NCBI RefSeq assembly: GCF_027938815.1
Contig: NZ_CP115913.1
Location: 616,001-680,000, forward strand
Length of the DNA stretch: 64,000 bases
Source of the DNA: Oceanirhabdus sp. W0125-5
GTDB lineage: Bacteria; Bacillota; Clostridia; Clostridiales; Clostridiaceae
Direction: 5' to 3'
The notes below the pieces were generated by a model. The model made no database searches. It saw only the letters and a program-made list of their open reading frames with translations, and was not told the DNA's origin. This document shows, one piece after another, positions 43,831-53,029 of this stretch (position 1 is its first letter; each line of letters starts with the position of its first letter). The position numbers were made by a program, and so were the translations under genes.

Positions 43831-44412
43831 ATGAAAAAGAAATTATCCATATTATTGATAACCATGATAACTTTAATATTGGCTTTTACGGGATGTACTA
43901 AGATTAGAAGTACATTTAAAGATCTTACTGCAGAGACAATAGGACTTTCAAGAGAGTTCTATGTTTATGATGATTTTGGTAATACAACTATGACTGTAAG
44001 TGGTAAAAGTACTGATATGGAATCATCAGAGGTGGACAATGTTATTCTTATTACTATAGATGGTTACACATGGCAGCATGTAGGCTCTTCAATGATAGCT
44101 GTTGAAAAAGGAGTTAAAAACTTAGTAGATGAGTATAACCTAGAAACTAATATCGATTCAGGGAAAAATGGGACAGGTATATTAATGTCTTTAGACAGAA
44201 AAATCAACAACTTTAAGTCAAAAATGACTGGGTTAAAGCGTGTTTTAGTAATTAAAAATCAATCAGGTGTTATTGTGGGAGTATATGAAGGTAATAACGT
44301 ATTAGTTGAGCAGAGTTCATTACCATCTTCAACAAAAATATTGATTGATGGTAAAAGGATGACAGTATATAGATGTGATTATGAAATTTTTGAGCAGGGA
44401 ATGCTTAAATAA
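43831..44412 (+). CDS. DUF5052-like lipoprotein
   Basis: 193 residues from the ATG at 43831 with GGGGAGAGGG upstream. The signal peptide ends FTGC with lipidated C22, so it is anchored on the outside of the membrane. The pattern REFYVYDDFGNTTMTVSGKSTDM and TYRCDYEIFEQ-like ending (here TVYRCDYEIFEQG) fits the DUF5052 family. No function is known. The upstream truncated ORF shares the transcript region but is unrelated. Confidence 0.75.
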   Translation: MKKKLSILLITMITLILAFTGCTKIRSTFKDLTAETIGLSREFYVYDDFGNTTMTVSGKSTDMESSEVDNVILITIDGYTWQHVGSSMIAVEKGVKNLVDEYNLETNIDSGKNGTGILMSLDRKINNFKSKMTGLKRVLVIKNQSGVIVGVYEGNNVLVEQSSLPSSTKILIDGKRMTVYRCDYEIFEQGMLK

Positions 44413-44446
44413 TTAATTATTAGAATAAAATAAAGTGAGTATAAGG

Positions 44447-44478
44447 GCCTTCGATACAGTAGTATTGAAGGCTTTTTT
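44447..44478 (+). terminator. Bidirectional terminator
   Basis: GCCTTCGATAC and GTATTGAAGGC pair with one G:T pair, followed by TTTTTT. It divides the convergent DUF5052 and EamA genes. Confidence 0.8.
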
Positions 44479-44482
44479 AAAA

Positions 44483-45337
44483 TCATATTGATTCACTGAC
44501 AGATACTTTTGACAAATGAATTGTTCTAAAAGTTATAGTTGTTAGTATAATAATGCTTCCAAGGATACTATATATACCTGGTTTTTCTCCCGCAAAAATC
44601 AATACCCATATAGGATTCAAGATAGGTTCTAATATTGGAATCAATATACCTTCTAGCGCTGATACATGTTTGATTGCTGAGGTATAAAGAATATAAGATA
44701 TTCCTAATTGAAACACACCAAGTATTATTAAATATAGTAAATCTCTAAGAGAAATGTGTGCCTCAAACAAGAATGGTAGTGATAAAATGAAAATTAGTAG
44801 GTTACCATATATAGTGATTTTAATTGGTTCCACTTTAATATATTTCATTGAAATAATCATCATAGCCATAGAAATTCCGCTTAGTACAGCCAGCAAATTT
44901 CCTAATAAATTACCAGAATCTAATTGTTCCGTAAAGAATAAGAGTATCCCTGAAAAAACAATAATAATTATAATCCAATCATTCATAGAAGTTTTAACCT
45001 TCAAGATGAAAGAAGATAACAATGCCACCCAGATAGGGGCAGTGAATTGGAGCATAATAGCATTAGCAGATGTGGTTAGTTTAGTTGAGGTAACAAAAAG
45101 AATTACCAACAGGGCATACGAGAGTACTCCTATAACAAACATTTTTGAAGGTTTGGATGGTTTAAAAGATTTTTTTCCTGAAACCAATGATATTACTAAG
45201 AAAGCAATTCCACTTCTAGCACCAGCAATAGTGAATGAATTACAATCTATGAGTTTGATGAATAAGCCACCCATACTCCAGAGTATAGATGTTAAAACAA
45301 GATAAAATAGTGCTTTATTTCTACTCAAATTAATCAA
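44483..45337 (-). CDS. EamA/DMT-family transporter
   Basis: 284 residues with ten hydrophobic segments arranged as two five-helix repeats, as in the drug/metabolite transporter superfamily (ILWSMGGLFIKLI near residue 18; ALEGILIPILEPILNPIWVLIFAGEKPG near residue 230, where the EP-NP motif is typical). It probably exports a small metabolite. It starts 6 nt after the GNAT gene stop and is the last gene of the aminotransferase operon. Confidence 0.88.
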   Translation of the reverse strand: MINLSRNKALFYLVLTSILWSMGGLFIKLIDCNSFTIAGARSGIAFLVISLVSGKKSFKPSKPSKMFVIGVLSYALLVILFVTSTKLTTSANAIMLQFTAPIWVALLSSFILKVKTSMNDWIIIIIVFSGILLFFTEQLDSGNLLGNLLAVLSGISMAMMIISMKYIKVEPIKITIYGNLLIFILSLPFLFEAHISLRDLLYLIILGVFQLGISYILYTSAIKHVSALEGILIPILEPILNPIWVLIFAGEKPGIYSILGSIIILTTITFRTIHLSKVSVSESI

Positions 45338-45343
45338 CTCCTT

Positions 45344-45769
45344 TCATATTTTTATTTTCATTATCATGCCGTTACCTAGTTTTTCATTAGGACGGATTAG
45401 AAATCCTAACTTTTCATAAAATCCTTCTTTTCCTTTTGCTGCCATTAACCCAATTGTAACAGTTGAATTTTCTATACTATTATTTTTAATATAAGCAAGT
45501 AATTTTTGAACAACTAATTTTCCAATGCCTTTTCCTTGAAATTTTGGAGCAATGCAAACATCTTGTATATAAAATATCCTCGCACCATCACCAACTAATC
45601 TACCCATTCCAATAACTTCTCCTCCTATACTTATAGAAACTGAATATATACTATTTTCAATAGCTTTCTCAGTTTGTATAGGGTTAGGTCTCCCGAAACC
45701 TACCGCTTTCTGCAAATTACAAAATTGTTCTGTAGTTAATTTATTTTCTAATAATTTAATATTGTCCAT
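45344..45769 (-). CDS. GNAT-family acetyltransferase
   Basis: 141 residues from the ATG at 45769, which has GGAGG about 10 nt upstream; an ORF extending to 45829 has no site. Motif VCIAPKFQGKGIGKLVVQKLL carries the acetyl-CoA loop QGKGIG, and the end reads EGFYEKLGFLIRPNE. It is the second gene in the aminotransferase operon. It may acetylate the amine product made by the enzyme upstream, which is an inference from order only. Confidence 0.85.
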   Translation of the reverse strand: MDNIKLLENKLTTEQFCNLQKAVGFGRPNPIQTEKAIENSIYSVSISIGGEVIGMGRLVGDGARIFYIQDVCIAPKFQGKGIGKLVVQKLLAYIKNNSIENSTVTIGLMAAKGKEGFYEKLGFLIRPNEKLGNGMIMKIKI

Positions 45770-45842
45770 TTTATTTAGACCTCCTATTGAATAATTATTG
45801 ATTATCCTTTGATTTGCATGTTTTATCATATTAGTACTGTTA

Positions 45843-47024
45843 TTAATTTATTTGCCTTTTTCTTAATATAGATTTAAGCGCAGTACACATTTCAGTAATA
45901 TCTTTTTTTTCAATTATTAGTGGAGGGAAAAATCTTAGTAGATTAATTTTAGGATTAATTCCAATGAAGTATCCTTCTTGTAGCATTTCATTAAAAATAT
46001 CATCTATTTGGATAACTTTATCTAATTCCATGCCTAAAAATAATCCTTTTCCTTTAATTGTTTTAACTATAGGGAGTTCATTTTTTAGTTTATTGAGTTC
46101 TTCAATAAAGAAAGCACCTATTGTTTTAGAACGCTCAATTAATTTATCACGCGTCATAATTGAGATAACAGATTCACCTACTGCAGTACCTAAGGGGTCG
46201 TTTTGATGGGATTGGGCATATGTGAAACTTGAATTCTCAACTTTAAATGAAATTTCTTTGGAAAGAATTACAGAACTTATTGGATATCCATTCCCTAGAC
46301 CCTTACCAAGTGTAATCATATCAGGTATTATGCCTAAATGGTTATAACCAAACCATTCGCCAGTTCTGCCTAAACCTGTTGTTACTTCGTTAGCAATTAC
46401 TATTCCCCCATTATCTTTAATTTTTTTTACAATAAAGTGTACTAATTTTTTATTAGGAAATGTAATGTTTTTAGCAAGTGCTGATTCAAGTACAAAAGTA
46501 GAGATATTTGAGAAATCTATATTGTTCATGAAGGGACACTTAGCACATTCAGCGGACTTAGGGCACTTAGAACAATTGGAACAATCAAACTCTAACCATG
46601 TACTAGTAGTTCTTGGTTGTGTTGAAAATGAATGTGAAGATAAAAATGATCCTGAAAATGTAAGAATTAATCCTTGAGGACGTATCATACGCGCAATTCT
46701 TATTGATAATTCTACAGCTTCACTTCCAGAACTCAAGAAAATACACTTTCCCATAGGATGATTAACTAAGAATGTTAAATCAGTAGCAAGTTTCTCTGTA
46801 GGAATACTATTGAGTTTATAATGAATATTAGAAATTTTATTAGACTGATTAAACATCGCAGTATTTACTTCCTCATTTGAATGACCTAAGGCAGTACACC
46901 AAATTCCAGAAGTGAAATCTACTATTTTTTTTTCATTAGGTGTATAAAGGTAACAGTTTTTAGCACAGGATATTTCAGTATCTATTATTGGATGTAGATT
47001 TAGCACATGAGATGAAGATTTCAT
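45843..47024 (-). CDS. Class III aminotransferase with Cys cluster
   Basis: 393 residues. PLP-lysine K241 (TLGKGLGNGYP) and GSEAVELSIRIAR are as in ornithine/GABA-type aminotransferases. Two oddities: the usual DEVQTG aspartate that contacts the PLP ring nitrogen is asparagine (N212 in ANEVTTG), and an insertion near residues 148-163 carries five cysteines (C148, C151, C154, C160, C163; CxxCxxCx5CxxC). Heads an operon with a GNAT and an EamA transporter. It is divergent from a MocR regulator. Substrate unknown; whether the Cys cluster binds zinc or iron-sulfur is open. Confidence 0.85.
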   Translation of the reverse strand: MKSSSHVLNLHPIIDTEISCAKNCYLYTPNEKKIVDFTSGIWCTALGHSNEEVNTAMFNQSNKISNIHYKLNSIPTEKLATDLTFLVNHPMGKCIFLSSGSEAVELSIRIARMIRPQGLILTFSGSFLSSHSFSTQPRTTSTWLEFDCSNCSKCPKSAECAKCPFMNNIDFSNISTFVLESALAKNITFPNKKLVHFIVKKIKDNGGIVIANEVTTGLGRTGEWFGYNHLGIIPDMITLGKGLGNGYPISSVILSKEISFKVENSSFTYAQSHQNDPLGTAVGESVISIMTRDKLIERSKTIGAFFIEELNKLKNELPIVKTIKGKGLFLGMELDKVIQIDDIFNEMLQEGYFIGINPKINLLRFFPPLIIEKKDITEMCTALKSILRKRQIN

Positions 47025-47093
47025 TTTATAAACAACTCCTTGAATAATTTTAAATAAATTACTTTATTTAATTATATTTACAATTACTCCGTG

Positions 47094-47130
47094 GTACAAT
47101 TAAAGAAAAAGGTGTTTGTACTAGTACAAA
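47094..47130. promoter_or_regulatory. MocR operator candidate
   Basis: GTACAA at 47094-47099 and 47124-47129 (30 bp apart, direct). The second is part of a perfect palindrome TTTGTACTAGTACAAA (47115-47130). MocR proteins usually bind spaced direct repeats. Confidence 0.5.
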
Positions 47131-47149
47131 AGTAAACTGAGGTGGCAAT

Positions 47150-48502
47150 ATGGGGAATAAATATCAGAGCATAATGGAGTATATTAGTAAGTTGATCTAT
47201 GAAGGGGATATTGTTCAAGGGGGAAAGCTTCCCACAGTAAGAGAACTTGCAGATAAATTTAAATGTAGTAAATCTACTGTACTTAGAGCATTTAAAGAAC
47301 TTGAAGGAGAACATAAAATATATTCAATACCAAAGAGTGGATATTATCTTGTGGATAAAGCGCAGGATGATATTGTACAAAATAAGATTATAAATTTTTC
47401 ACAAGTGTTACCACATGAAAAACTATTACCCTATAGAGAATTCAATCATTGTATTAATAGAGCTGTTGAGATATATAAGAGTAGTCTGTTTACTTATGGA
47501 GAGAAGGCGGGACTTTTATCCTTAAGAGAGGTACTTGTTAAACATTTTGCAGAACAGCAGGTATTCACCAGTGAGGATGATATAGTTATAACTACTGGTT
47601 CACAGCAGGGATTGAGTATATTAACAAGAATGAGGTTTCCTAATAACAAGACTACTATTCTTCTAGAACAACCAACATATAAGCTTATGCATAAATTAGC
47701 AGAAATTAATAATATAAATATGATTGGTATAAAAAGAGATAGACATGGTATTGATCTAATAGAATTGGAAGAGATATTTAAAAAAGAAGAAATAAAATTT
47801 TTCTATACTATACCCAGATTTCATAATCCATTAGGAACAAGTTACAATGAGTCTACAAAGAAAAAGATAGTTGAATTAGCAAATAAATATGATGTTTATA
47901 TAGTTGAAGATGATTATCTTGCAGATATAGAAATTAAAAAGTCAAGATTGCCTATACATTACTATGATGTTAATGACAGAGTGATATATGTTAAAAGTTA
48001 TGCAAAATCATTCATGCCAGGAATACGTATTGGTGCAGTAATACTCAATAATAGTATAAGAGATGAATTTATAAAAAATAAAAGGCTATTTGATTTAAAT
48101 ACGTCAGTTTTAGCACAAGGGGCATTGGAGATATACATAAAGACAGGAATGTATAGAAATCATATCATGAAAGCAAAAAAGGAATATAAGAAGAAGATGG
48201 ATTTTGTCAGAGAATACTTGAAGGGATATAGTAATAATCATGTTGAAATATTTATTCCAGACACAGGATTCTTTATATGGATTACAATGAATGAAAAAAT
48301 AAACATGGATATTTTAAGAAGTAGAATGAGTGAACAAGAAGTTATTATCCCTTCATCAGAAGGATTTTCTATTGAAAATAAAGAGTATTATAGCAATTTG
48401 AGATTGTGTATATCAGCTCTTTCAATTGAGGATATTAGGAGGGGATTAAGTGTATTGCTACGAGAAATTGAAAAGCTAATTTATTCAAAACTAAATAACT
48501 AG
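47150..48502 (+). CDS. MocR-family regulator (GntR HTH plus aminotransferase-like)
   Basis: 450 residues. Residues 1-75 are a GntR winged helix (GGKLPTVRELADKFKCSKSTVLRAFKELEGE). The rest is an aminotransferase-like fold (ITTGSQQGLSILTRMRF, YTIPRFHNPLGTSY, EDDYLADIE) with the PLP lysine in YVKSYAKSFMPGIRIG. Such proteins bind PLP and control PLP-linked or amino-compound pathways, as GabR and PdxR do. The divergent aminotransferase operon is the natural target. AGGTGG lies upstream of the ATG. Confidence 0.9.
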   Translation: MGNKYQSIMEYISKLIYEGDIVQGGKLPTVRELADKFKCSKSTVLRAFKELEGEHKIYSIPKSGYYLVDKAQDDIVQNKIINFSQVLPHEKLLPYREFNHCINRAVEIYKSSLFTYGEKAGLLSLREVLVKHFAEQQVFTSEDDIVITTGSQQGLSILTRMRFPNNKTTILLEQPTYKLMHKLAEINNINMIGIKRDRHGIDLIELEEIFKKEEIKFFYTIPRFHNPLGTSYNESTKKKIVELANKYDVYIVEDDYLADIEIKKSRLPIHYYDVNDRVIYVKSYAKSFMPGIRIGAVILNNSIRDEFIKNKRLFDLNTSVLAQGALEIYIKTGMYRNHIMKAKKEYKKKMDFVREYLKGYSNNHVEIFIPDTGFFIWITMNEKINMDILRSRMSEQEVIIPSSEGFSIENKEYYSNLRLCISALSIEDIRRGLSVLLREIEKLIYSKLNN

Positions 48503-48655
48503 AATATATTAATAAGATTATTATGTAATGTAACTCATGTTACGGAAATATTCTCTGGAATAACGTATTATTATATCAAGAAAACAGAAACAATAATAGT
48601 AAATTGAACTGAAGATAATTATAAATATAGATATATAATACAGGAGGGAATAGAT

Positions 48656-49018
48656 ATGGATAAGAATAAAATGAAGCAGGAATTTAAAGAAGAAATAGGA
48701 TTTGTACCACCAGGTGTAATGGTATCAGAAACACTTGGAGATGATTTTCAAAAGACAATATCTGAGTATCATCATCAAATATGGGGTGAAGGAGTTATTC
48801 CTCTAAAATATAGATACTTTATAGCGTTAGCCACAGCTATTTTTGATAATAATGAAGCAAGAGCAAAACTTGAAATGAGTAAGGCAATAAAATTTGGTGC
48901 AACTAGAGAAGAACTAATAGAGGTGCTTAAACAGCAAGTATGGATGAAAGGGGCACCTACTTTAGTACAGATAGCTCCATTAGTTAAATATATGGAAAGT
49001 AAGTTTAATAAAGAATAA
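48656..49018 (+). CDS. Carboxymuconolactone-decarboxylase-like protein
   Basis: 120 residues, ATG with AGGAGGG upstream. The layout (GVIPLKYRYFIALATAIFDNNEARAKLEMSKAIKFGATREELIEVL) is that of the AhpD/CMD fold. The usual CxxC-x3-H redox motif is not there: the place is occupied by NEARAKLEMS, so peroxidase-type thiol chemistry is not expected. Its role is unknown. Preceded by no clear operon partner. Confidence 0.75.
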   Translation: MDKNKMKQEFKEEIGFVPPGVMVSETLGDDFQKTISEYHHQIWGEGVIPLKYRYFIALATAIFDNNEARAKLEMSKAIKFGATREELIEVLKQQVWMKGAPTLVQIAPLVKYMESKFNKE

Positions 49019-49024
49019 AAATTA

Positions 49025-49085
49025 AGGGACAGTTCTCAAGAATTTTGGAAAAGTTATTAATCCTGAATTATTGAGAACTGTCCCT
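49025..49085. repeat. Family A inverted repeat, copy 10
   Basis: Arms AGGGACAGTTCTCAAGAAT and ATTATTGAGAACTGTCCCT, nearly perfect, 6 nt after the CMD-like stop. Confidence 0.88.
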
Positions 49086-49325
49086 TTAAACTTATAAAAG
49101 TGTATATAGATAATTAGTCACGTTTTGTAATGAAAAGTAGTTCTGTATTTAAAAAAGTATATTTGAGTTTTGTTAAAAAGCCGATTATACTTGTTGATTT
49201 TACATTGCTTAATAATTGCTATAATGATAAAATTTACTAATAGATATTTATTTTGTTAAATGGGAAAAGTAGTGGAGTTAAGGCATTTTCGTTAGAGTTC
49301 TATTTAAATGGGGGAGGGAATAGTT
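49086..49325 (+). other. Leader region of ABC exporter operon
   Basis: No gene seen. TTGATT (49195-49200), an AT-rich stretch and TATAAT (49221-49226) give a loose promoter. Otherwise AT-rich non-coding DNA. Confidence 0.35.
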
Positions 49326-51146
49326 TTGAATAAAAAAGATAAAGGGGACAAGAGAAGTTTAAGAGAAAATATGGCCTATCTTATTTCAAATGCTTGGAGT
49401 ATTAATAAGAAGGCATTTATTTATTTTGGAATATTCACCATATTAACAGCTATACGACCTTTTATAGGGATTTTTATGCCTAAATATCTTATTAAAGAAC
49501 TTACAGGTGCACAAAGGCAAGAGATTATATTAACAATAATCGCAATATTCTTTATTTTGTCATCGTTAGTTGGATTTTTTACAGCATTATTAGATGGAAT
49601 AAGGCTTCCAGAATTCATAAAAATACGTTTTAGATTTATGGAAGATTTACATTCAAAATCTATGTGCATGGACTTTAAACATACAGAAAATCCTAAAACA
49701 TTGAATGATATGGAGAGTGCATGGAGAGCTGTTAATAATAATGTTGATGGTATTGAGGGTGTGTATCATAAGATATTTGAGATTACAGGAAGTGTAATAG
49801 CATTTCTTGGATACATAACTATTGTAATGACATTGAGTCCTTGGATATTATTATATCTTGTAGCCAATGTTACAGTAGTATATTTTCTTACGTTAAAAGT
49901 AAAAAAATATGCCCATAGTAAAAAAGATAATATATCAGAATCTCAACGTAAATCCAACTATATATATCAAACTATGTACGATTTTTCATATGGTAAAGAT
50001 ATTAGAATATATAATATGAAGGATTGGTTAGCTGATAAGTTTAAATTATTCACTAAAGAGAGAGAAGACATTAATAAAGATATTAAATATAAGTATTTTG
50101 TAGTATCTCTATGTGAGGTTGTGTTGCTTCTAGCTAGAGAGGGATTAGTTTATGCATATCTCATACATATGGTTATAAATAAGGGGCTAACAATAGACAA
50201 TTTCACAATGTATTTTATCACAATTGCTGGATTTGCAGCTCTTATGCAGAAAATAATAAAGGATCTTGCTCATATAAGAGCACAAAATCTATATATTAAT
50301 GATTTTAGGGATTACCTTGAGATTGAAGATGAGAAGAAGTTAGAAAATCCAAGCAAAATCCCAGAGGATAAAACATACGAGATTGAGTTTAGAAATGTAT
50401 CCTTTAAGTATCCAAACAGTGATAGATATATTTATAAGAACTTGTCATTTAAAATAGAAAAAGGACAAAGACTCGCTATAGTAGGTATAAATGGTGCAGG
50501 TAAAACGACTTTAGTAAAGTTAATAACTAGGTTGTACGAACCTAATGAGGGTGAGATTCTTTTAAATGGTGTTAATATTGCAGAGTTTGATAGAGAAGAG
50601 TATTTTAAGATATTCTCCGTAGTGTTCCAGGATATTAAAATGTTTGCTTTTTCAGTAGCAAATAATATATCTGTTGATACAAAGAGTAGTGATAGAGATA
50701 AAATCATGAAATGTATAGAAATGGCTGGAATGAAAGAGAAGATACAGTCACTTGAACAGGGGATGGATACTAGTGTATTAAAGGTTCTTGATGATAAGGG
50801 AATTGAATTCTCAGGAGGGGAAAACCAAAAATTAGCCCTAGCAAGAGCTCTGTATAAAGATGGTAAAGTAGTAATTTTGGACGAGCCTACAGCGGCATTA
50901 GATCCTATAGCTGAATATAACATTTATAAAGGATTTAATGAATTAGTTGGAGAAAAATCATCAATTTATATTTCACATAGATTATCAAGTACTCGTTTTT
51001 GTGATGTCATTGCATTCTTTGAAAATGGAGAGATACTTGAATATGGAACTCATGATGAACTTATGAATAAAGGTGGTAGGTACTTTGAGATGTTTAATAT
51101 TCAAGCACAGTATTATCAAAATGAAGCTGTAGAGGAGGTTGTTTAG
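49326..51146 (+). CDS. ABC exporter half-transporter A
   Basis: 606 residues. Start set at the TTG (49326) with GGGGAGGG 7 nt upstream; an ATG at 49308 contains the site. N-terminal membrane domain with about six segments (residues 25-325), then the ATPase: Walker A GINGAGKTT, signature EFSGGENQKLALARAL, Walker B VVILDEPTAALDP and ISHRLSS. Length and layout are of exporter half-transporters. The partner gene starts 1 nt after its stop, and the two probably form a heterodimer. Substrate unknown. Confidence 0.92.
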   Translation: MNKKDKGDKRSLRENMAYLISNAWSINKKAFIYFGIFTILTAIRPFIGIFMPKYLIKELTGAQRQEIILTIIAIFFILSSLVGFFTALLDGIRLPEFIKIRFRFMEDLHSKSMCMDFKHTENPKTLNDMESAWRAVNNNVDGIEGVYHKIFEITGSVIAFLGYITIVMTLSPWILLYLVANVTVVYFLTLKVKKYAHSKKDNISESQRKSNYIYQTMYDFSYGKDIRIYNMKDWLADKFKLFTKEREDINKDIKYKYFVVSLCEVVLLLAREGLVYAYLIHMVINKGLTIDNFTMYFITIAGFAALMQKIIKDLAHIRAQNLYINDFRDYLEIEDEKKLENPSKIPEDKTYEIEFRNVSFKYPNSDRYIYKNLSFKIEKGQRLAIVGINGAGKTTLVKLITRLYEPNEGEILLNGVNIAEFDREEYFKIFSVVFQDIKMFAFSVANNISVDTKSSDRDKIMKCIEMAGMKEKIQSLEQGMDTSVLKVLDDKGIEFSGGENQKLALARALYKDGKVVILDEPTAALDPIAEYNIYKGFNELVGEKSSIYISHRLSSTRFCDVIAFFENGEILEYGTHDELMNKGGRYFEMFNIQAQYYQNEAVEEVV

Positions 51147-51147
51147 C

Positions 51148-52947
51148 ATGGAATCAGAGAAAAAGATAAATTTAATGAGAGACGTGAAAATTGTTTTTCA
51201 TTTTCTAAAGTTAGCTTCAGGTATTTCAAAGTCATATATTCCATTGCTTATGATGTCTGCTATCTTTAAAGCTATATTACCACTTATAAATATAATAATA
51301 CCTAAGTTTATTATAGATGAGCTTATGGGAAATAAGAACATTGATGTTTTTATTAAGTTAGTATTAGTGATTGTTATTGCTAATGGTGTATTAGGAGTAA
51401 TTAATGCTTGGCTTGATACTAAGATTGATATAAAAAGATTAGAAATTAATAATGGATTTGATCTTTTATTAGGAAAGAAGATTATGGATATGGACTTTGA
51501 GAATATTGAAGATCCAAAGGTTCTTGATTTAAAGGAAAAGGCAATATTTCCAATCAAAAATCAAGGAGCTATAAATCGGTTGATAAATGGATTTGTTAAC
51601 TTGTTTACTCAAATAGTAACTATAATAGGTTTAATGGCAGTAATTTTCACATTAAATGGATTGATTGTTGCAATGATACTTGGGGTGGTTATTTTAAATA
51701 TAAAGCTTTATCAAAAATCGCAAAAGACACAATTCAAATTTTATAAAGAACTAATTCCAATCAATAGGAAGTTTATGTATTATGGAAGTTTAACTAGCGA
51801 CTTTTCTTATGGAAAGGATATTAGATTATATGGAATTCATTCTATGATAATGAATAAAATCAAAGACTATAATAAAGAGAGCATAGGGGGATTTTCAAAA
51901 GTATTCCTTATTATGGGGAAATATCAAGGGTTGAATGAAATAAATCTTGCAATACAGATGACACTGGTTTATGGATATATGGTATTTAAGGTGATTAAAG
52001 GAGCTATCGGGATTGGTTCATTTACAATGTACATTAATGCCGCAAATAAATTTTCAACAAGTATATCGGAATTTTTTAAGGTATTCGTTGAGGTTCAACA
52101 AATGTGCAGATATCTTGAGAATTATGTAGAGTTTGAGCAGATAGGTTCAACTAAAAAACAAGGTAGAATAAGTGTTGATGGAGTAGAAAAATGTGAGATC
52201 GAATTTAAGAATGTATATTTTAAATATCCTAGAAGCGAAAACTATACATTGAAAAATGTATCAATAAAGATAAATCAGGGAGAAAAATTATCAATTGTTG
52301 GATTAAATGGAGCAGGAAAAACTACATTTATAAAACTTCTAACCAGATTATATGAGCCAACAGAAGGAGAGATTCTTTTAAATGGTACAAATATAAAAGA
52401 TTATGATTATAATGAATATATTAAATTGCTTTCAGTAGTATTTCAGGATTTCAAGCTAATGGCATTTACAGTTAAAGAGAACATAGCTCTTCAATATCAT
52501 GATAAATATGAGGATAAAGAGATAATGAAAGTAATAGAAAAATCAGGACTTAAACAAGATATATTAAAGCTTCCTAAAGGAATAAAAACATCTGTATATA
52601 AGACATTTGAAAAAGACGGAATAGAGTTTTCGGGAGGTCAATCTCAGAAAATTGCAATTAGCAGGGCTATACATAAAGATGCCCCTATTGTGGTCTTAGA
52701 CGAGCCTACAGCTGCATTGGATCCTATTGCAGAGTATGAAATATATAATAGATTTAATCAATTGATAGGTAACAAAACAACAATCTACATTTCACATAGA
52801 TTATCAAGTTGTAAGTTCTGTGATAGAGTTGCAGTATTCCATAAGGGTACTATAATTCAACATGGTCACCATGATGAGCTTATTGCTGAAAAAGAAAGTC
52901 AGTATGAGCAAATGTATAGTGCTCAAGCACAATATTATGTAAGTTAA
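51148..52947 (+). CDS. ABC exporter half-transporter B
   Basis: 599 residues from the ATG at 51148 with GAGGAGG upstream. Membrane domain (about 20-320), then Walker A GLNGAGKTT, signature EFSGGQSQKIAISRAI, Walker B IVVLDEPTAALDP. Both partners keep the catalytic glutamate, unlike many asymmetric exporters in which one site is degenerate. The segment SDFSYGKDIRLYGIH is shared with partner A (YDFSYGKDIRIYNMK), so the two are paralogs. Confidence 0.92.
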   Translation: MESEKKINLMRDVKIVFHFLKLASGISKSYIPLLMMSAIFKAILPLINIIIPKFIIDELMGNKNIDVFIKLVLVIVIANGVLGVINAWLDTKIDIKRLEINNGFDLLLGKKIMDMDFENIEDPKVLDLKEKAIFPIKNQGAINRLINGFVNLFTQIVTIIGLMAVIFTLNGLIVAMILGVVILNIKLYQKSQKTQFKFYKELIPINRKFMYYGSLTSDFSYGKDIRLYGIHSMIMNKIKDYNKESIGGFSKVFLIMGKYQGLNEINLAIQMTLVYGYMVFKVIKGAIGIGSFTMYINAANKFSTSISEFFKVFVEVQQMCRYLENYVEFEQIGSTKKQGRISVDGVEKCEIEFKNVYFKYPRSENYTLKNVSIKINQGEKLSIVGLNGAGKTTFIKLLTRLYEPTEGEILLNGTNIKDYDYNEYIKLLSVVFQDFKLMAFTVKENIALQYHDKYEDKEIMKVIEKSGLKQDILKLPKGIKTSVYKTFEKDGIEFSGGQSQKIAISRAIHKDAPIVVLDEPTAALDPIAEYEIYNRFNQLIGNKTTIYISHRLSSCKFCDRVAVFHKGTIIQHGHHDELIAEKESQYEQMYSAQAQYYVS

Positions 52948-52963
52948 TAAGAAGGTAAATAAC

Positions 52964-53029
52964 AGGGGACAGTTCTCAAGAATTTCTAAAAAGCTAGTTG
53001 TTTTTTAAGAAAACTTGAGAACTGTCCCT
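52964..53029. repeat. Family A inverted repeat, copy 11
   Basis: Arms AGGGGACAGTTCTCAAG (52964-52980) and CTTGAGAACTGTCCCT (53014-53029) with a T-run tail (CCCTTTT). It is 16 nt after the exporter B stop and is probably its terminator. Confidence 0.9.

Noticed and set aside
44754-45305. 183-residue plus-strand ORF within the EamA gene
   Set aside because: It is antisense to a clear ten-helix transporter; no ribosome site.
50432-50923. 163-residue minus-strand ORF in the ABC exporter
   Set aside because: It lies antisense to the conserved ATPase domain and has no recognisable motif or start signal.
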